A stretch of 64,000 nt of DNA, from contig JAFKFH010000003.1 of assembly GCA_017307375.1 (NCBI GenBank), forward strand, positions 806,001-870,000. The letters run 5' to 3'. The notes below the pieces were generated by a model that saw only the letters and a list, made by a program, of their open reading frames with translations, ran no database searches and was not told where the DNA came from. Both the position numbers and the translations under genes were made by a program. Positions 52,120-60,506 of this stretch are shown piece after piece (the first letter of the stretch is position 1; each line of letters starts with the position of its first letter). The stretch is from Alphaproteobacteria bacterium. GTDB lineage: Bacteria > Pseudomonadota > Alphaproteobacteria > Ferrovibrionales > Ferrovibrionaceae.

Positions 52120-52599
52120 TCAGCGCTGCCGCCGGGCTTCGAGGAAGGCCGGGATCAGCAGCGGCGCCAGCCGCGCCACCACCGGCACATGCGCCTCGGT
52201 GTAGTGATGCGCCCGATCCAGCAGGTTCATCGTGCCGATGCAGGCGCCGTCGTAGAGCACGGGAATGTTGATGACCGAGCCGAGCCCCATGCCCTTGATC
52301 TGGGCATGGTCGGGAAAGGCCCAGCGGATCGCCTCGTCGTCGCGCCCCAGATAGGGTTGGCGCCCCTTGAGCACATGATCGCCCCAGGGCGTCGGCCCCA
52401 TGCGCTTGCGCCCGGCCACCGCGTATTCCTGCGGCTGGTTCGAATAGACCCGGGCCACCTCGTCGCCGTCGACGTAGAGCAGCGTGAACAGCCGGTGGCC
52501 GACCAGGTCGCGGGTCGCGGCCTCGAGGCCCTGATAGAGGCACCCGGGCTGGCCGGGTTCGGCAAGCAGGGCGGACAGCGTGAGCAGCGGATCGGTCAT
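52120..52599 (-). CDS. Single GAF-domain protein between two ABC transporters
   Basis: 159 residues, essentially one GAF domain (LGSVINIPVLYDGACIGTMN near 105-130 is the core strand motif). No enzymatic or DNA-binding domain and no cysteine pair typical of the fRMsr reductase. It may sense a small molecule and modulate the transporters or amidohydrolase. Overlaps livM (ATGA) and abuts the PotC-type gene. Its conserved insertion between the Liv and Pot blocks suggests one transcription unit. Confidence 0.75.
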   Translation of the reverse strand: MTDPLLTLSALLAEPGQPGCLYQGLEAATRDLVGHRLFTLLYVDGDEVARVYSNQPQEYAVAGRKRMGPTPWGDHVLKGRQPYLGRDDEAIRWAFPDHAQIKGMGLGSVINIPVLYDGACIGTMNLLDRAHHYTEAHVPVVARLAPLLIPAFLEARRQR

Positions 52600-53498
52600 G
52601 GGACTCTCGGGGCAGGGGGGATGCGTTCGGGCAACAGGCCTTGCGGCCGCAGATGCAGCACCAGGATCAGCGCCAGCCCGACCATGATTTCGCGCAGCGC
52701 GGCGTGCTGCAGCGGGCTGAGGCCGGGCATGAGGGCGGCCATGAACCGCGTGGCTTCCAGGAAGGCGACGACCGCATAGCCGCCGATCAGCGCGCCGAGC
52801 GGGCGGCCGACGCCGCCGGCGGTGACGCCGAGGAAGATGTAGATCGTGATCAGCGGCTGGAAATGGTCCGGCGATACGTAGGAGGCGTAGTGGGCGTAGA
52901 GCGCGCCGGCCAGCGCGGCGATCGCGGCCGACAGCGCGAAGGCTTCGAACTTGAAGCGCAGCACCCGCTTGCCGGCGAACGAGGCCAGTTCCTGATCCTC
53001 GCGGATCGCGCGCAGCGCGCGGCCATAGGGCGACAGGTCCAGCCGGCGCAGCCCGAACCAGACGACGGCGACGACGGCGGCGACGAGGCCGAGATAGAAC
53101 AGGTTGAACCCGGCGGTGCCGAGCTCGGCCTTGAGCGGCGCCTGGATGCCGGAAATGCCGTCCGCCCCCCTGGTCAGCCAGCGTTCGTTCAGCGCGACCA
53201 GCCGCACGACCTCGGCAAAGCCGAGGGTGACGATCGCGAGATAGTCGTCGCGCAGCCGCAGCGTGCAGAAGGTGACGAGCAGCCCGGCGGCAAGGCCTAC
53301 GACGATCGCGGCGCCCCAGCCGATCACCAGCGGCGCGCCGGCCCCGGTCACCAGCGCCGAGGCATAGGCGCCGACGGCAAAGAAGCCGGCAAGGCCCAGA
53401 TTGACCATGCCCGCTCCGCCCCAGATCAGGTTCAGGCTGAGCGAAAGCAGCGCGTAGATGCCGCCGAGGGTCAGGGTGAACAGGATGTAGGACAGCAT
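52596..53498 (-). CDS. livM: Branched-chain amino-acid-type ABC permease (LivM)
   Basis: 300 residues, multi-pass (LSYILFTLTLGGIYALLSLS; TLGFAEVVRLVAL is the family signature region). HAAT importer permease. The GAF gene overlaps its stop; its ATG overlaps the livH stop by one base (TGATG). Confidence 0.88.
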   Translation of the reverse strand: MLSYILFTLTLGGIYALLSLSLNLIWGGAGMVNLGLAGFFAVGAYASALVTGAGAPLVIGWGAAIVVGLAAGLLVTFCTLRLRDDYLAIVTLGFAEVVRLVALNERWLTRGADGISGIQAPLKAELGTAGFNLFYLGLVAAVVAVVWFGLRRLDLSPYGRALRAIREDQELASFAGKRVLRFKFEAFALSAAIAALAGALYAHYASYVSPDHFQPLITIYIFLGVTAGGVGRPLGALIGGYAVVAFLEATRFMAALMPGLSPLQHAALREIMVGLALILVLHLRPQGLLPERIPPAPRVP

Positions 53499-54364
53499 CA
53501 GACCGCCCTTTCGCCGAGCAGGCCGCGCGGCCGGAAGGTGAGAATCAGCAGGATCGCGGCAAAGCCGATGGCGCTGCGATAGGTCGCAGGGATCGCCAGC
53601 ATCGCCACTTCCTCGGCCAGGCCGATCGACAAGGCGCCGACCACCGCCCCGGGGATCGAGCCGAGACCGCCCAGCACCGCGGCCGCAAACACCGACAGCA
53701 GCACGCGATAGCCGGTCAGCGGATCGATCGCGGTATCGAGGCCGAGCAGCACGCCCCCGCCGCCGGCGAGGCCGGCGCCGAGGAAGACGGCGACCATCGC
53801 CACCCGCCGCGGGCTGATGCCCTTCAGCCGGGCGAGGTCCGGGTTGTCGGCCACCGCGCGCATCGCGCGGCCCAGCCGGGCAAAGCGCAGGAACAGGAAC
53901 AGCACGGCCATGACGACGGCGGCCAGCAGGAAGGTCTCGACCGCCTGCGGTCCGATGCGCAGCCCGGCGATGCGGAAGTCGGGCCGCAGCGGCAGGTCGT
54001 AGCCGCGCAGGTCGTTGCCGAAGCCGAAGCGCAGCATGTTCTCGACCACCAGATTGGCGGCGATCGAGGCGATGGCGACGGTCAGCGCGCCGGACGGCCG
54101 CAGGCGGGCCAGCGCCGCTTCCTCGACCGCGACGCCGACCAGGCCCGCCGCGGCGAAGGCGACGACCAGCGCCGGCAGGGCGCCGACGCCGAGCCAGGTG
54201 TTGGCCACCCAGCCGGCCAGCGCCCCGGTCGAGATATAGGCCGCGATCGCGAAGTTCGGATAGCGCAGCACGGCGAAGATCATCGTGAAGCCGACGGCCG
54301 GCACCGCCAGCAACGCGCCGTTCATGATGCCGTTCAGCACGGCCTGGGCGAAGGCCGACATCAT
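53498..54364 (-). CDS. livH: Branched-chain amino-acid-type ABC permease (LivH)
   Basis: 288 residues, multi-pass (GIMNGALLAVPAVGFTMIFA; MRAVADNPDLARLKGI is the LivH coupling signature). Pairs with LivM. A dispersed hairpin separates it from livK, so levels of binding protein and permease may differ. Confidence 0.9.
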   Translation of the reverse strand: MMSAFAQAVLNGIMNGALLAVPAVGFTMIFAVLRYPNFAIAAYISTGALAGWVANTWLGVGALPALVVAFAAAGLVGVAVEEAALARLRPSGALTVAIASIAANLVVENMLRFGFGNDLRGYDLPLRPDFRIAGLRIGPQAVETFLLAAVVMAVLFLFLRFARLGRAMRAVADNPDLARLKGISPRRVAMVAVFLGAGLAGGGGVLLGLDTAIDPLTGYRVLLSVFAAAVLGGLGSIPGAVVGALSIGLAEEVAMLAIPATYRSAIGFAAILLILTFRPRGLLGERAV

Positions 54365-54369
54365 GCCGT

Positions 54370-54409
54370 CGTCATCCCGGACGGGACCGGGCCGGGATCC
54401 GGGATGACG
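54370..54409. repeat. Dispersed hairpin between livK and livH
   Basis: Arms CGTCATCCCGG (54370-54380) and CCGGGATGACG (54399-54409) are perfect complements, with an 18-base GC-rich loop that can itself fold. It resembles the other 46961-46986 element. In the livK-livH gap it could halt RNA decay or transcription to give excess LivK. Confidence 0.8.
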
Positions 54410-54422
54410 ATTGGCCCGCCCA

Positions 54423-55619
54423 TCACGCGATCTTCACCAGGGTGATCTTGCCGGCCTTCACCTGCTCGTAGCGGAACTGGCAGTCGGCGATGTCACCGAT
54501 ATCGGTGAAGTCGCAAGGGCCGGAGGCGCCGTCGTAGTCGACGGCCTTGCCGGCCGCGATCGCCTTCAGCCCGTCGACCGCGTTGTCGACGACCACGCCG
54601 CCCTTCGACTGGGCGACCTTGCGGATGTTGTCCTTGATCGCGGTGCCGCTGGCCTGGCCGGCGGCCGCGATCGCCATGATGATCAGGTTGGTCTCGTCAT
54701 AGACCTGGGTCGTGTAGGGATCGGGGTTGGCCACGCCGATCAGCTTGACCAGCCGTTCGTAGGCTTTCGAGCCTTCGGCCGGCGAGGGCGAGATCGTATA
54801 GATGCCCTCGACCGCCTCGGCCGGCACGCCGTCGACCAGCTTCTGGTTGACCGAATAGCCGAAGGCGACGACGAGGCCCTTGTAGCCGGCACGATAGAGA
54901 TCCTTGACCAGCACGGTGGTGTCGGGCGTGTAGCCGCCCAGCACCAGCGCGTCGGGCTTGAAGCGCAGCGCCTCGTCGATCTCCGAGCGGTAGGACGGCT
55001 TCTTGTCGTCGTAGACCAGCGAGCCGACCTCGCCCCCGCCCTTCTTGACCGCGGCGGTGATGTTGTCCAGCTGGCTCTGGAAGAACGGGGTCTGCGGCGA
55101 CAGGAAGAAGACCCGCTTGGCGCCCTGGGCCAGCGCGAACTCGCCGAACTTGCGGCCCTGCAGCGTGGTGTTGGGCTGGGTGCGGATCAGATAGCCCTGG
55201 TGCGGCAGCAGGGTGATCGCGTCGGCGCCCGACACGGTCGCCAGGAACGTCTTCGATTCCCAGCACAGCGGCGCCACCGCCGTCGTCACCGCCGACGACC
55301 AGGTGCCGATGATCGCGACCACCTTGTCGACGTCGATCAGCTTGCGGGCCGCGCGCACGCCGGCTTCCGGATTGGTCTGGTCGTCTTCGGAGATCAGCTC
55401 GATCTTGCGGCCGAGCACGCCGCCGGCGGCATTGACCTCGTCGACCACCGCCTTGGCCGCCTTGACCATCACCGGGCCATAGGGGCCGCCGGCGCCGGTC
55501 AGCGGGGTGAGGGTGGCAAGCCGGATCGGCTCGCCCTGCGCCAGGCTGAGAGGGGGCAGGGCCAGGGTACCGGCCAGCGCGGCGGTGCTGCCCAGCAGCA
55601 TGCGTCGTGAAATCACCAT
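54423..55619 (-). CDS. livK: Branched-chain amino-acid-type ABC binding protein (LivK)
   Basis: 398 residues, type I periplasmic-binding fold. Signal peptide with an RR-type N-region (ISRRMLLGSTAALAGTLA), then IRLATLTPLTGAGGPYGPVM and NAAGGVLGRKIELISEDDQT typical of the family. ATG 55619 has a perfect GGAGG-type site (GAGAAGGAGGC) with good spacing; an ORF extension of 10 codons upstream is unlikely. Ligand unknown; amino acid, amide or peptide-like compounds fit the cluster. Confidence 0.9.
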   Translation of the reverse strand: MVISRRMLLGSTAALAGTLALPPLSLAQGEPIRLATLTPLTGAGGPYGPVMVKAAKAVVDEVNAAGGVLGRKIELISEDDQTNPEAGVRAARKLIDVDKVVAIIGTWSSAVTTAVAPLCWESKTFLATVSGADAITLLPHQGYLIRTQPNTTLQGRKFGEFALAQGAKRVFFLSPQTPFFQSQLDNITAAVKKGGGEVGSLVYDDKKPSYRSEIDEALRFKPDALVLGGYTPDTTVLVKDLYRAGYKGLVVAFGYSVNQKLVDGVPAEAVEGIYTISPSPAEGSKAYERLVKLIGVANPDPYTTQVYDETNLIIMAIAAAGQASGTAIKDNIRKVAQSKGGVVVDNAVDGLKAIAAGKAVDYDGASGPCDFTDIGDIADCQFRYEQVKAGKITLVKIA

Positions 55620-55645
55620 GAACGCCTCCTTCTCATCTTTTCGGG

Positions 55646-56356
55646 TCACGCGCCGCCCAGGAACAGGCGGCGGATTTCGGGGTCTTCGGCAAGGTCGGGA
55701 CCGCGGCCTTCCGCGGCATTGCGGCCGGCGACCAGCAGGTAGCCGCGGGTCGAGATGGCCAGCGCCTCCAGCGCATGCTGCTCGACCATCAGCACCGCGA
55801 GGCCGGAACGGTTGAGGTCGACGATCGCGGCGAACAGTTCGTCCGCCGCCTTGGGCGACAGGCCGGCCGACGGTTCGTCGAGCAGCAGGATCTTCGGCTC
55901 GGTCATCAGTGCCATGGCCAGGCCCAGGATCTGGCGCTGGCCGCCCGACAGGGTGCGGGCCAGCGCCCGCCGCTTGGCGGCTAGCACGGGGTAGCGGGCA
56001 TAGATCGCCTCGGCGCGCGCCTTCGCCGCCTTCGGCTCGAGGAAGCCGGAGACGTCGAGGTTCTCGGCCACCGTCATCGCGCCGAACACGTTGCGCTCCT
56101 GCGGCATGAAGGCGAGGCCGGCCCGCGCCCGGCCGATCGCGTCGGCCGACGAGACATCGCGGCCGTCGAGCACCAGCCGGCCTTCGGCCATGGGAACCAG
56201 GCCGGCGACCACCTTCAGCAACGTCGACTTGCCGGCACCGTTGGGACCGATGATGGTCACGATCTCGCCGGGCTCGACGCGCAGCCCGGCCCCTTTCAGG
56301 ATCTGTTCGGCCGCCCCGTAGCCGGCGACGATGCCCTGCGCTTCCAGCAGGCTCAA
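55646..56356 (-). CDS. livF: ABC ATPase LivF
   Basis: 236 residues. Walker [12 protein letters not shown], signature LSGGQRQILGLAMAL, Walker B ILLLDEPSAGLSP. TTG start at 56356 overlaps the livG stop (TTGA), with GGGAGG five bases upstream. A longer frame reading into livG is antiphase noise. Part of the HAAT complex with LivG/H/M. Confidence 0.92.
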   Translation of the reverse strand: MSLLEAQGIVAGYGAAEQILKGAGLRVEPGEIVTIIGPNGAGKSTLLKVVAGLVPMAEGRLVLDGRDVSSADAIGRARAGLAFMPQERNVFGAMTVAENLDVSGFLEPKAAKARAEAIYARYPVLAAKRRALARTLSGGQRQILGLAMALMTEPKILLLDEPSAGLSPKAADELFAAIVDLNRSGLAVLMVEQHALEALAISTRGYLLVAGRNAAEGRGPDLAEDPEIRRLFLGGA

Positions 56357-57117
56357 TGCCGCCTCCCGAGATAGGCTTCCTGGACCCGCAGGTCGGCCGC
56401 GACCTCGGCGAAGGCGCCCGTGGTCAGGCTGCGCCCCTCGGCCATGACGATGACCGGGTCGCACAACCGGCCGATCAGCGCCATGTCGTGTTCGATCAGG
56501 CAGATGGTGATGCCGTCGGCCTGCAGCGCGCGCAGGTGGTCGGCAATCTCGCCGGTCAGGGTCGGATTGACGCCGGCCATCGGTTCGTCCAGCAGGATCA
56601 TCCGCGGCTCGGCCATCAGGGCGCGGCCGATCTCGACCAGCTTCTTCTGGCCGCCCGACAATGCGGTCACCGGGTTGTCGATCACATGGTCGAGCCGGAG
56701 CCGGCGGGCGATGCCCCAGGCCCGCTCGGCCAGTTCGGCCTCGCGCCGCCGCGCGGCCGTGCCGCCCAGCAGGCCGGCCAGCAGACCTTCGCCCGCCTGC
56801 CGCGGGCCATAGAGCATCAGGTGCTGGAACACCGACATCTTGGGAAAGCCGCGGGCCAGCTGGAAGGTGCGGACCAGGCCGGCCGCGGCCAGCAGATCGG
56901 GGCGCAGCCCGGTGATGTCCCGGCCGGCGAAGGCGACGCTGCCGGCATCGGGCCGATACAGGCCGGACACGACGTTGAACAACGTCGACTTGCCGGCCCC
57001 GTTCGGTCCGATCAGCCCGGTGATGGTACCGGCCGGCACCGCCAGGTCGACCCCGCGCAGCGCGGCGACGCCATAGAAGCTGCGCGCGATGCCGGCGACG
57101 TGCAGAAGGGCGCTCAT
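56353..57117 (-). CDS. livG: ABC ATPase LivG
   Basis: 254 residues. Walker [12 protein letters not shown], signature LSGGQKKLVEIGRAL, Walker B MILLDEPMAGVNP, with the LivG-type insertion VRTFQLARGFPKMSVFQHLM. Start ATG 57117 overlaps the tetR stop (ATGA), so the regulator is cotranscribed with the operon it probably controls. Confidence 0.92.
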   Translation of the reverse strand: MSALLHVAGIARSFYGVAALRGVDLAVPAGTITGLIGPNGAGKSTLFNVVSGLYRPDAGSVAFAGRDITGLRPDLLAAAGLVRTFQLARGFPKMSVFQHLMLYGPRQAGEGLLAGLLGGTAARRREAELAERAWGIARRLRLDHVIDNPVTALSGGQKKLVEIGRALMAEPRMILLDEPMAGVNPTLTGEIADHLRALQADGITICLIEHDMALIGRLCDPVIVMAEGRSLTTGAFAEVAADLRVQEAYLGRRH

Positions 57118-57749
57118 GCCCGCGCCCGCTTCGAAACCGGCCGGCCGGCCAGCAGCCGGTGCAGGTTGTCCTTCCAGAAATCCAGCATGCCCGCGAAATA
57201 CTCGGGGTCCTTGCGCAGCACGGTCTGGGCGACCATGCCGCGGATCAGACACATCGTGGAATTGAACATCACGCGCGCCTCGGCGATGTCGGTGCCGGTA
57301 TGCGCCGCGACATGCGCCCAGATCTCGTCCAGCGCGTTGTGGAATTCCCGCGTCACCTCGGCCAGGCGGTCGCCGAACGGCGGGTTGTGGCGGGCCTCGG
57401 GCAGGAATTCGAGGGTCGTGTAGAACAGCCGGTCAGACATCAGCGCCCACAGGTAGTCGACGATGGCGTTGACGTCGTCGCGCCCGTCCAGCGTCTCGGC
57501 GAAGCGCCGCAGATCGGCGGTGACCCCGCGCAGCTGGCGCTGGATCGCCTGGACGACGATGTCTTCCTTGTTGGCGAAATGATGGGTCAGCGCCCCGCGC
57601 GACACCCCGGCCGCGGCCGCGATCTCGTTCGTGGTCAGGCGCACGTAGCCGCGCGTGAACAGCAGCTCGATGGTCGCATCGAGCAATTGACCCTGCGTCT
57701 CGGCGCTGCGCTGTTCCTGCGTGCGCCGGGCATCCACCCGTTTTTTCAT
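57114..57749 (-). CDS. TetR-family regulator of the Liv/Pot cluster
   Basis: 211 residues. HTH (about 20-65): LLDATIELLFTRGYVRLTTN, EIAAAAGVSRGALTHHFANK. Start ATG has GGGAG seven bases upstream. First gene of the run livG-livF-livK-livH-livM-GAF-potCADB-amidohydrolase. A pseudo-palindrome (AAACA-N8-TGTTT) lies in the 69 bases upstream and may be its operator, giving feedback control by the imported compound. Confidence 0.88.
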   Translation of the reverse strand: MKKRVDARRTQEQRSAETQGQLLDATIELLFTRGYVRLTTNEIAAAAGVSRGALTHHFANKEDIVVQAIQRQLRGVTADLRRFAETLDGRDDVNAIVDYLWALMSDRLFYTTLEFLPEARHNPPFGDRLAEVTREFHNALDEIWAHVAAHTGTDIAEARVMFNSTMCLIRGMVAQTVLRKDPEYFAGMLDFWKDNLHRLLAGRPVSKRARA

Positions 57750-57792
57750 GGTCGTCTCCCAACGCCCACGAGCATTTCAGCACGCCACAAAC

Positions 57793-57810
57793 AAACAGAC
57801 AAGAATGTTT
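57793..57810. promoter_or_regulatory. Pseudo-palindrome AAACA-N8-TGTTT upstream of tetR/liv operon
   Basis: Half-sites AAACA (57793-57797) and TGTTT (57806-57810), flanked by A- and T-rich sequence in a GC-rich genome. On the minus strand, TTGTCT followed after 17 bases by TGAAAT could be -35/-10, and the half-sites overlap the -35. Candidate operator for the adjacent TetR. Confidence 0.45.
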
Positions 57811-57818
57811 TTTTCTTA

Positions 57819-59054
57819 TCACGCCAAGGCGCGTTTGTAGAACCGGCCGCCCTTCATGATCGCAGAAAGATGGGCGCCCTGCTCCTGCAACAGGTTCAGA
57901 TCCTGATACGGATTGCCGTCGACCACCAGCAGATCGGCATGGGCACCGGCGACGATTTCGCCCAGCTGGCCTTCCTGGCGCAGCAAGCGCGCATTGGTGA
58001 CGGTGGCGGAATGGATGACTTCCTGCGGGGTCAGCACCTCGGCGCGGATCTGGAACTCGCGCGACTGGTCGTCCTGCAACTGGCCCAGCAAATCCGAGCC
58101 GAAGGCGATCTCGACGCCCGCGGCCTTGCACAACTCAAGCGAGCGCAGACCGGCCTCGAGCACCTTTTCGTTCTTCGCGAGGCTGTAGGGCGACAGGCCG
58201 TATTCCGCCCCGCGCCGCTTCATGGCGTCATAGGCGACCAGGGTCGGCACGATGAAGGCGCCCCGGGCCGCCATCATCGCGGCGGCCTCGGCATCGATCA
58301 GGTTGCCGTGCTCGATCGTGCGCACCCCGGCCGCGACAGCCCGCTTGATCGCGGCGGCGGTGTAGGCGTGTGCCGCGACGTAGGCGCCCCAGTTCGTTGC
58401 CTCCTCGCAGGCGGCCTCGATCTCGTCGATGCGGAACTGCAGCGCCTCGAGCGGGTCGGACTGCGAGGCGACGCCGCCCGAAACCATGATCTTGATGAAG
58501 TCGGCCCCCTTGCGCAGTTCGTCGCGCACCGCACGCAGCATCTCGGGCACGCCGTCGACGATCCGGGCGGTATAATGCAGGCCGTTGCAGCAGGGATGTT
58601 CCAGCACCGACTGCGTGGGCTTGCGGAAGTCGCCATGGCCGCCGGTCTGGCTGATCGCCATGCCGGCGACATAGAGGCGGGGCGAATCGACCAGGCCGGT
58701 CTCGGCGGCGATCTTCATGCCGCGGTCGCCGCCCCCGGTGTCGCGCACCGTCGTGAAGCCGCGCGTGAGCATGTTGCGCATGTTGACCGAGGCCTTGGCC
58801 GAGGCGAGCGTCAGCGGCATCGCCTCCAGCAGGGCGATGTTCACTTCCGACAGGAAGATATGGATATGCGCGTCGATCAGCCCGGGCATCAGCGTGCGCC
58901 CGCCCAGGTCGATGCGGGTCGCGGCCGCGGCGGCGATCGGGCGGTCGGAAACCTCGGCGATGCGGCCGTCCTCCACCAGCACCTCGATGCCGTCGCGAAT
59001 TTCGCCGGCGCGCGGGTCGAGCACGCGACCGCCATGGAACAGGAATGATGCCAT
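57819..59054 (-). CDS. Amidohydrolase-family protein (imidazolonepropionase-like), copy 2
   Basis: 411 residues. Metal ligands: HIH in LIDAHIHIFLSE, IKIMVSGGVASQSD, H in YVAAHAYTAAAIK, H in RTIEHGNLIDA, catalytic D in IAFGSDLLGQ. Clearly paralogous to the copy at 47064-48290. It starts the whole Liv/Pot region, separated from tetR by 69 bases. Because the 15-bp palindrome lies just upstream, it probably has its own promoter. ATG 59054 was chosen; a GAGGG lies upstream. Confidence 0.86.
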   Translation of the reverse strand: MASFLFHGGRVLDPRAGEIRDGIEVLVEDGRIAEVSDRPIAAAAATRIDLGGRTLMPGLIDAHIHIFLSEVNIALLEAMPLTLASAKASVNMRNMLTRGFTTVRDTGGGDRGMKIAAETGLVDSPRLYVAGMAISQTGGHGDFRKPTQSVLEHPCCNGLHYTARIVDGVPEMLRAVRDELRKGADFIKIMVSGGVASQSDPLEALQFRIDEIEAACEEATNWGAYVAAHAYTAAAIKRAVAAGVRTIEHGNLIDAEAAAMMAARGAFIVPTLVAYDAMKRRGAEYGLSPYSLAKNEKVLEAGLRSLELCKAAGVEIAFGSDLLGQLQDDQSREFQIRAEVLTPQEVIHSATVTNARLLRQEGQLGEIVAGAHADLLVVDGNPYQDLNLLQEQGAHLSAIMKGGRFYKRALA

Positions 59055-59086
59055 TGCCCGCAACCCTCGCTTCCTTGCCTTGTCTT

Positions 59087-59101
59087 TGGATACAGTATCC
59101 A
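59087..59101. promoter_or_regulatory. 15-bp palindrome TGGATAC-A-GTATCCA upstream of amidohydrolase copy 2
   Basis: Perfect inverted repeat with one-base centre, 33 bases before the amidohydrolase start, in the 78-base gap after the GGDEF gene. The pattern resembles GntR-family operators, but no GntR gene is in the window, so the regulator is elsewhere. Confidence 0.65.
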
Positions 59102-59132
59102 TCGACTACGCGGCGGCGCAAGCGGGAAGGGT

Positions 59133-60314
59133 TCAGCCGGCCAGACGGGTTTCGGTTGCCGCGAACACCACGCGGTTGCGGCCGGCGGTCTTGGCGCGAT
59201 AGAGCGCGGCATCGGCTGCCGCGATCAGATCCCTGACACTGCGCCCGTCGCTGCCGAAATGGGCGACGCCGAGCGAGATGCTGACGTTGAGCGAGAGATC
59301 ACCGACGATGCAAGGCGATCCGGCAACGGCGGTGCGCAGCCGCTCGGCCACCGCCATCGTGTCGCCGGGCGCCAGCCCGGGCAGCACGACGCAGAATTCC
59401 TCGCCGCCATAGCGGCCGAACAGGTCGACCGGCCGCAAGGTGGCGCGGGCACGCTCGACCACCTGGGTCAGGATCGCGTCGCCGGCGGCATGGCCGTAGG
59501 TGTCGTTGAGCGGCTTGAAGTGGTCGATGTCGATCATCATGACGGCGAGGTCGGCGGCGCTGCGCTCGCTGCGGACGACCTCGCGTTCGGCCAGTTCGAG
59601 CAGCGCGCGGCGGTTGTAGCAGCCGGTGAGGGCATCGATCGCGGCCAGCCGGTTCAGGTCGGTCTGCAGCCGCCGCGTGGTCAGCAGGATGAACAGCGTC
59701 GACGACAGGACGAGGGCCACGACGAATTCGAAGAACAATACATGCTGAAACAGGTTGGCGACATGCAGCGACCCCAGCGGCGGCGCGGCAAGGACCAGCG
59801 CCACCCTGGCGGCCAGGAAGGCGGCGTGAAAGAGGTGCAGGCCGGCCGCGATCATGGCGACTTCGCGCATGCCCTCGCTGGACAGGCCGAACGTCATCAG
59901 TCGCCACGCCGACAGCAGGGCGATGACGCTATTGACGCTCGAGATCAGCGCCGAGCGCAGCGGCGCCGGTGCACCGATCGCCAGCAGCAGGGCGAAGCCG
60001 CCTGCCACCAGCCCGAGCAGCCCGAGGCTCAGCGCAATCTGCGGACGCTGGCCGGTAAAGCGGTTGATCCCGTGCAGGGCGAACAGATATCCGCCGGCGG
60101 TCGTCGTATTGCCGGCGATGATCGACAGCGTCTCCGGCATCTGGGGCCGCAGGATCAGTGTCAGGATGGCGACCGTCTGCAGCAGGTTCGCCGCGATCCA
60201 GCTGGGAACGCCGGGATAATCGCCGTGGATGCGCCACAGCAGGGCCATCGCCCCGGCCATCGCCAGCGACATCACGGCGAGCACGACACTGAGCGTGCCG
60301 GTATCGAGCATCAT
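59133..60314 (-). CDS. Membrane diguanylate cyclase (GGDEF)
   Basis: 393 residues. The N-terminal 210 residues are about six TM helices without a known sensor domain. The GGDEF domain (about 225-385) has DALTGCYNRRA, DIDHFKPLNDTYGHAAGD and an intact active site GGEEF, so it should synthesise c-di-GMP. The inhibitory I-site RPVD lies five residues before it, implying product feedback. It is not in an operon. Its product could act on the PilZ-bearing chemoreceptor encoded at 16618-18759. Confidence 0.9.
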   Translation of the reverse strand: MMLDTGTLSVVLAVMSLAMAGAMALLWRIHGDYPGVPSWIAANLLQTVAILTLILRPQMPETLSIIAGNTTTAGGYLFALHGINRFTGQRPQIALSLGLLGLVAGGFALLLAIGAPAPLRSALISSVNSVIALLSAWRLMTFGLSSEGMREVAMIAAGLHLFHAAFLAARVALVLAAPPLGSLHVANLFQHVLFFEFVVALVLSSTLFILLTTRRLQTDLNRLAAIDALTGCYNRRALLELAEREVVRSERSAADLAVMMIDIDHFKPLNDTYGHAAGDAILTQVVERARATLRPVDLFGRYGGEEFCVVLPGLAPGDTMAVAERLRTAVAGSPCIVGDLSLNVSISLGVAHFGSDGRSVRDLIAAADAALYRAKTAGRNRVVFAATETRLAG

Positions 60315-60332
60315 TCCACCACCGCCCCGGTC

Positions 60333-60365
60333 CAGACCGATGCCCGCGCTGCGGACATTGGTCTG
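60333..60365. promoter_or_regulatory. Imperfect inverted repeat upstream of the GGDEF gene
   Basis: CAGACCGATG (60333-60342) and CATTGGTCTG (60356-60365) pair at nine of ten positions around a 13-base centre. It lies about 20 bases before the cyclase start in an otherwise featureless 192-base gap. Could be an operator or leader hairpin. Confidence 0.3.
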
Positions 60366-60506
60366 AATCTCATGCAGCCGCCGTTATTCCGGCGCTTGCC
60401 ACGTGGGACCTGCGCCCAATATCTGGCCGGCCCGCCTCCTGGCTGCACAACTATCCCGGCAGATCATGGCGGTGCAATGGCAATTATACAGCGAGGCGGC
60501 GGCGGA

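Noticed and set aside
57159..59048. Plus-strand open frame opposite tetR and the amidohydrolase
   Set aside because: Spans two real minus genes and their promoter; lacks family motifs.
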